The translations under genes and the position numbers were made by a program. This document shows, piece after piece, positions 59,870 through 64,000 of a DNA stretch of 64,000 nucleotides. The notes under the pieces are model-generated. The model was not told the DNA's origin. It did no database searches and worked only from the letters and a program-made list of their open reading frames with translations. Origin of the DNA: Cololabis saira (lineage: Eukaryota > Chordata > Actinopteri > Beloniformes > Belonidae). The stretch spans positions 20,168,129 to 20,232,128 of the forward strand of contig NC_084601.1 of the NCBI RefSeq assembly GCF_033807715.1, read 5' to 3'. The number at the start of each line of letters is the position of its first letter. The first letter of the stretch is position 1.

Positions 59870-61235
59870 ATAAATTAAAAAAAAAAAAACACGAAATGAA
59901 CCGGTTCTTGATCTGGGCTCGGTGATACTTTCTGAAAACCTAAAAAACTTTGCTAAAAGAGGTTAAAACATGCCAAAAGCTAAAAATACCAAAATGAGAT
60001 ATTGGTCCAAGTGTAAGATTTTACATCCATGTTTGCAAATATCGGCCTGCTTCAGGTGAATGGACGCAAACACTCTCAAAATAATGCAGGTCACACATTT
60101 ATTTGGTAATTTGCTTTGCAGGGGTGAAACTAACCCCATTTTACGCCATTATCTTGAACAAGACACAGCAAAACAGTGAAACATCAACAATAACATTCTG
60201 TGGATTTTGTTCCTTTTTTTTCTGGCCGTTCTATTACTTCATCTACACCTCCTTCTCATCCCCTGAACTCGGTCTTTTAATGTCTGTTGTTGAGAATAAG
60301 AGGACCCGATTGGACAGTTGGCCTATAAGGTGCCAGTGCAATTTCCTCTAACCTCAGCGCTTCAGCATTTACTTGTAATAACTGAGTATGGAGGTAAACA
60401 AAAAGTCTGATAGGAATGATAATAAAGAAAGGGGAAGTGGAGAACCAATCAGAAAAGAGTCTTTGTTCTGAGTTCAAAATAGAACACTTGAAAGCTAACT
60501 GTTGCCTGGATACACAGATTGCAGGCAATTAGAGATCCAGATTAAGGTGGGGAGAAAGTGGGTGATGCTGTCAGTGGAGCGCACATTTGTGTGAGGGTGA
60601 CTTAGTGAGTGACAGCGTGTTTAGCTGTGCGTGTGTTCGATGCGGCTGGCTGAGCTTCAGTGTCCATATGTGAAAACGTAGATAGAGACTGGAGTGATTG
60701 GTTTTATCTGTAACCTTCTCTGTTTGGCGCCTTGTGTGCCTGACTGTAAGGAATGGAATATCACCACCTATTCGTTACTGTTTGTTTGGAAATCTAAAAG
60801 CACTGATATTTAGAAAAAACCCCACTGATCATAAAACCAGAAATAACAAAGATACCATAAATCTTTTCAAGTACGAAGACAAATATTAGGTGTATCCTCT
60901 TTTTAAGGCATTTCTGAATATATATTTCAAACATAGCACTTGTGCACTATACTAGTTTATGTCCAATAGCTACCGTATATCTGTGAGCCATTACCAGGTC
61001 TCTTGGGGTTTCAGTTTAGATTGGATTTACTGAAAATAATCTATGATCTCTTAAGTCCAAGTTGTACACTTAAAGTAATTGTGAGTTCTGTGTTTAACTT
61101 TCCTTATTAATGCCTTATATCTGTAATATTCAGGTCACAGAGCAAAAACAGATACTGTAGAGACATTGTGGAGACCATGTAAATCCACAGGACAAGAGTT
61201 AAAACCTCTACAACCTGTAGCTGCTTTTGTTTCTC
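59870..61235. other. 3' flank of nrsn1
   Basis: Should hold the nrsn1 3' UTR on the - strand. A possible poly(A) signal (AATAAA on the - strand) lies at 60098-60103, about 1.1 kb past the stop. Confidence 0.35.
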
Positions 61236-61640
61236 TTAAGAAGGGGGTTGCACGTTTTTTGCTTTCAGCAGAATAAAAGGAACCTTCCTTCCCTGTGTAC
61301 CTGGTGGCTTAGTAACCGCATCCCTAAATCCCCTCCACTTCAACCCGGCTTCTCCTCTCTGTTCCCCGTCCCCTGAACCATGGAAGGGCCGCTCTTTCAT
61401 GTTGGCCCTGCGGAGGATCCAGAAGACAACCCCGATCACAGCCAGAGCCGAGCCCAGGCAGGACAGCCAGATCCCAGCTGCGGTGCTGAGGTGCAGCCCC
61501 CTGTTAAAGCTGATGGCCTGGGGGTCCACGAAGAACAGGTCTCCCTCTCCGAATGACTCGATTTTGTGGGGAGTGGAGTGCCCGACAGAGAGAGACACGA
61601 CACCTCCAGTCAGGATTAAGAAACCCAGGGCCAAGGACAC
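61236..61640 (-). CDS. nrsn1: nrsn1 coding exon 3 (both membrane spans)
   Basis: Acceptor acctccag. 134 codons and a stop at 61238-61236. VSLALGFLILTGGVVSLSVG is the first span and AAGIWLSCLGSALAVIGVVF the second. A basic tail with KPPGTQGRKVPFILLKAKNV closes the protein. Confidence 0.95.
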   Translation of the reverse strand: MSLALGFLILTGGVVSLSVGHSTPHKIESFGEGDLFFVDPQAISFNRGLHLSTAAGIWLSCLGSALAVIGVVFWILRRANMKERPFHGSGDGEQRGEAGLKWRGFRDAVTKPPGTQGRKVPFILLKAKNVQPPS

Positions 61641-63866
61641 CTGGAGGTATGGAGAAAAAATGAACCAAGCTGAAGTGGTCAATTATGCAGACTTGGTTGT
61701 TTTCTTTCGTAAAGGTGATCCAATTTTCATGGTTATTTCCATTTCTTGTTAAGAAAGGTCATATTGTTGTTTGAAAAGCATGCACAAATACCACCACACC
61801 TCTGAGTGCTGTTCACGATGCAGAGACGGTTTAAAATCTGCGGTGTGCATGATTTTTTTGCAGCATTAATACACTGGCATGGGAAAGAAAACAGCAGGAG
61901 ACACCATGTGTCACAGAGGAAGCAGATTTGTCTGCAGACCCCCTCGGGCCCAAAAGCAGCCAGCAGTGACAAGGAAACTGGTGTTGGATTTCAGCGTTTG
62001 AAAAAATTAGGAAACAATCCAAAATCTCCTCGAAAATTGGCATCAAAGATGAAAAATGCAAACTTTCTATAATTACATTTTCATGTATTCAGCAGAACCT
62101 GATAAACAGGACAGTGTATAATGTGTTCATTAGTGTCGGTTGATGCAATTGTCAAGCAAGGAACTGAGAATGGATCCAGTTCAAGCCAGGAAAAACCATC
62201 CCATTCTTTTCCTTTTTCCTTATTTATGACACAAAGGCTGTTTAGAGGGAGCTTAGTGTGCTCTCACTGAGCATCTGTAAAGCAGAAACACATTTCTTTG
62301 AACATTGGTATGTGTGGAAATCTAGTTTTTACCTTCCAGACTGCTGAGTTCCACCACAGAGCTGACCTCCGGCTCTGGACGAACCCCTGATCCTCCGGGT
62401 CTCTCTCCCACATGGAGGACGAGCACTCTTCATAGAAGTGGTGCAGGTAGGAGCGAACCCCGAACTGGAGACAGCTAGAGCCCCCCTGGAAGGATGTTGG
62501 GAACAAACTCACCAAATTATACAGTACAGGAGAACAAAAGAGCCAGTCTCCTTTCAGGTTTGAGGATAAATGTATTTATAAATAAAGGCTGGCACACAAA
62601 ATAAATTCTTACCACTGAAGTTACACACTTTTTTTCTCTCTCTCTTTTTAGCACCATTGTCACATTTTTTTTTTTCTTTGAATCAAAAAAGAATTAGGCT
62701 ATCTGTGTTTGACGACAGCTTTTTTGTTGTAGTTTTGGTTTTGTTTGTTTGTTTTTTAATTACTTTTATTGGAAAGTGTTTTGTTTTAAATTGCGTAATT
62801 TGTAATTTGTTTTTTTATTCCCACATTAATTGAAATTTGATTTCTTAGAAAAAAAGGGACAGATAAAATAAGCTTAGTCTTCTTTCTGTTCCCTTTCATT
62901 CAAGGAAAGAGATTTGTTGTAATTATATTGAACTGTTTTGTTTTTCTTTTAATGAATGAAATAAAGAATATGAATGAATGAACATAATAGATTAGATGAA
63001 TTATCTAATTTTATTATCCAGTCAACGGTGGTTTAAATGAGTAGTTTATTCGGATGGAGTCTGTGTTAACTTGTTTTGGCTTTGGCTGCACTCTGGTATG
63101 ACATCCCGGAGACCAGGGACTAACCCTCGACTAACGTTTTTAAAAACACTGAAAGATAGGTGACATTTGGTTGTCAGATGAAGTTCTGAACAAATATGTA
63201 GTACAAGGTATGACAGGGATTATTACCCACCGCCTCCCTCTGGCCATCTTGTCAGTGGCCCTTCACCCTGGCCAGAGCCAGGAATCCTAAGAACTAAGTA
63301 AATGGAATATAAACAGTAACCCTACAATACTGAGTCTCAGCAAGCATATACACCGCATGTCAAAAGCTGTGGTTTTCTTTCGTGAGGAGGAATGTTGTTT
63401 CAGAAACCAATCTTCTCATTGATAGTAGGAAAACCTGCCAGATGTATCAAAAGGTCATATTGCAATTAACACTTGTAGGTGACCCTGGAGCAGTAGATGT
63501 CCAGGTAGGCTTGTATTACTTCAATAGGTTCTGTAGTGAAAATAATCCTGCATATACAGATTCCATCTGTATAAAAGGAGGTGTTGGCATGAATGTGTCA
63601 ATTATTCTCAATAAATCTTTCGATATGAGTGCTGGTTATAAATCTGAGGAGAGATGTCAAATCTATCACTGCAAAAAAAAAAAAAGACTATAGTAAAGTC
63701 TAAAAATGTGGAAAGCAGATTAGCGTAGAAAATGTCAGAAACCATAAGCCGACAGCTAATAATAGGTGATATTGTAAATGCTGTCATTACAGGAAAGCGA
63801 ACTCACCTCACTTCCAGAGGTTTCTCCTCCTGAGGTAGAAGCACAGGCTTCAGGGCACAGCGCCAT
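61236..63866 (-). CDS. nrsn1: Neurensin-1, 3 coding exons, 205 aa
   Basis: Family role: neurensins are small neuronal membrane proteins of vesicles, linked to neurite growth and transport. Join (on the - strand): 63866-63807, 62485-62333, 61640-61236. All three junctions are in phase 0 with GT-AG borders. Seen: a Cys-rich start (MALCPEACAS), the family signature FGVRSYLHHFYEECSSSMWE (residues 28-47), a first membrane span (about 72-91), KIESFGEGDLFFVD (97-110), a second span (about 124-146), and an end KAKNVQPPS that matches NRSN1 better than NRSN2. Length agrees with the usual 195 residues. It faces lpcat1 tail to tail. Confidence 0.92.
62333..62485 (-). CDS. nrsn1: nrsn1 coding exon 2 (signature motif)
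   Basis: Acceptor cttccag, 51 codons (GGSSCLQ to NSAVWK), donor gtaaaa. Contains GVRSYLHHFYEE, the neurensin hallmark, and the WW..AVWK block before the first membrane span. Confidence 0.95.
62486..63806. other. nrsn1 intron 1
   Basis: Intron with T-rich tracts. 62880-62985 ends in AATAAAGAATATGAATGAATGAA, which looks like a LINE 3' tail on the + strand, but no coding part could be read. Confidence 0.4.
63807..63866 (-). CDS. nrsn1: nrsn1 coding exon 1
   Basis: MALCPEACASTSGGETSGSE, 20 codons, then donor gtgagt. A likely acceptor (ctgcag) lies just upstream, so a non-coding exon probably precedes it outside or near the window edge. The Cys-rich start matches neurensins, whose cysteines are thought to be lipidated. 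Confidence 0.82.
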
Positions 63867-64000
63867 TGCAGATCTGTGTACACCTGCAGTGAAGATACAC
63901 ATCTCATATACTGTAGGTGTGTTTGGCTCTTAACAAATACATTGTTTATCTCCTGCTTTGGATATCCCGCAGTTAAAACCTCCCTCCCAGGACAGACACT

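Overview
The window reads as teleost nuclear DNA. It has short exons in long AT-rich introns with GT-AG borders, microsatellites, and many fish-type mobile elements (Rex3, CR1/L2-like and L1-like LINEs, a tRNA-headed SINE, and hAT, TTAA-target and Harbinger-like DNA elements). Nothing bacterial is present: no operons and no CRISPR array.

Two protein genes can be rebuilt exon by exon, and they converge. The first is an lpcat1-like gene on the + strand (coding 2100-36461, 14 exons, 497 codons). It encodes lysophosphatidylcholine acyltransferase 1, a membrane enzyme that re-acylates lysophosphatidylcholine and related lysolipids. All 13 internal junctions keep frame and use GT...AG. The second is a neurensin gene, nrsn1, on the - strand (coding 63866 down to 61236, 3 coding exons, 205 codons). 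It encodes a small two-pass neuronal vesicle membrane protein. The two are separated by about 25 kb in which I find no host gene.

Layout: 1-1950, intergenic. 1955-2180, CpG-rich start of lpcat1. 2181-16285, intron 1, with a LINE into which a hAT element inserted that carries two smaller hAT-like elements, and a second LINE that splits an unnamed repeat. 16286-19004, exons 2-3 with a Rex3 copy between them. 19005-23149, exons 4-5 and a SINE inside a LINE-like remnant. 23150-27850, intron 5 and exon 6, with a Harbinger-like element carrying a 28S rDNA fragment and a cluster of CRE palindromes. 29129-36461, the remaining lpcat1 exons and another LINE. 36462-61235, a spacer of dated, nested transposon insertions. 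61236-63866, nrsn1.

The two genes have no evident functional link. The strongest unusual signals are the nested transposon histories, which can be read from target-site duplications, the rDNA piece inside a MITE with perfect ends, and local oddities in the lpcat1 protein (a lost EF-hand glutamate and a diverged tail). I found no convincing new biological system. Family names for repeats rest on sequence recognition without a database search.
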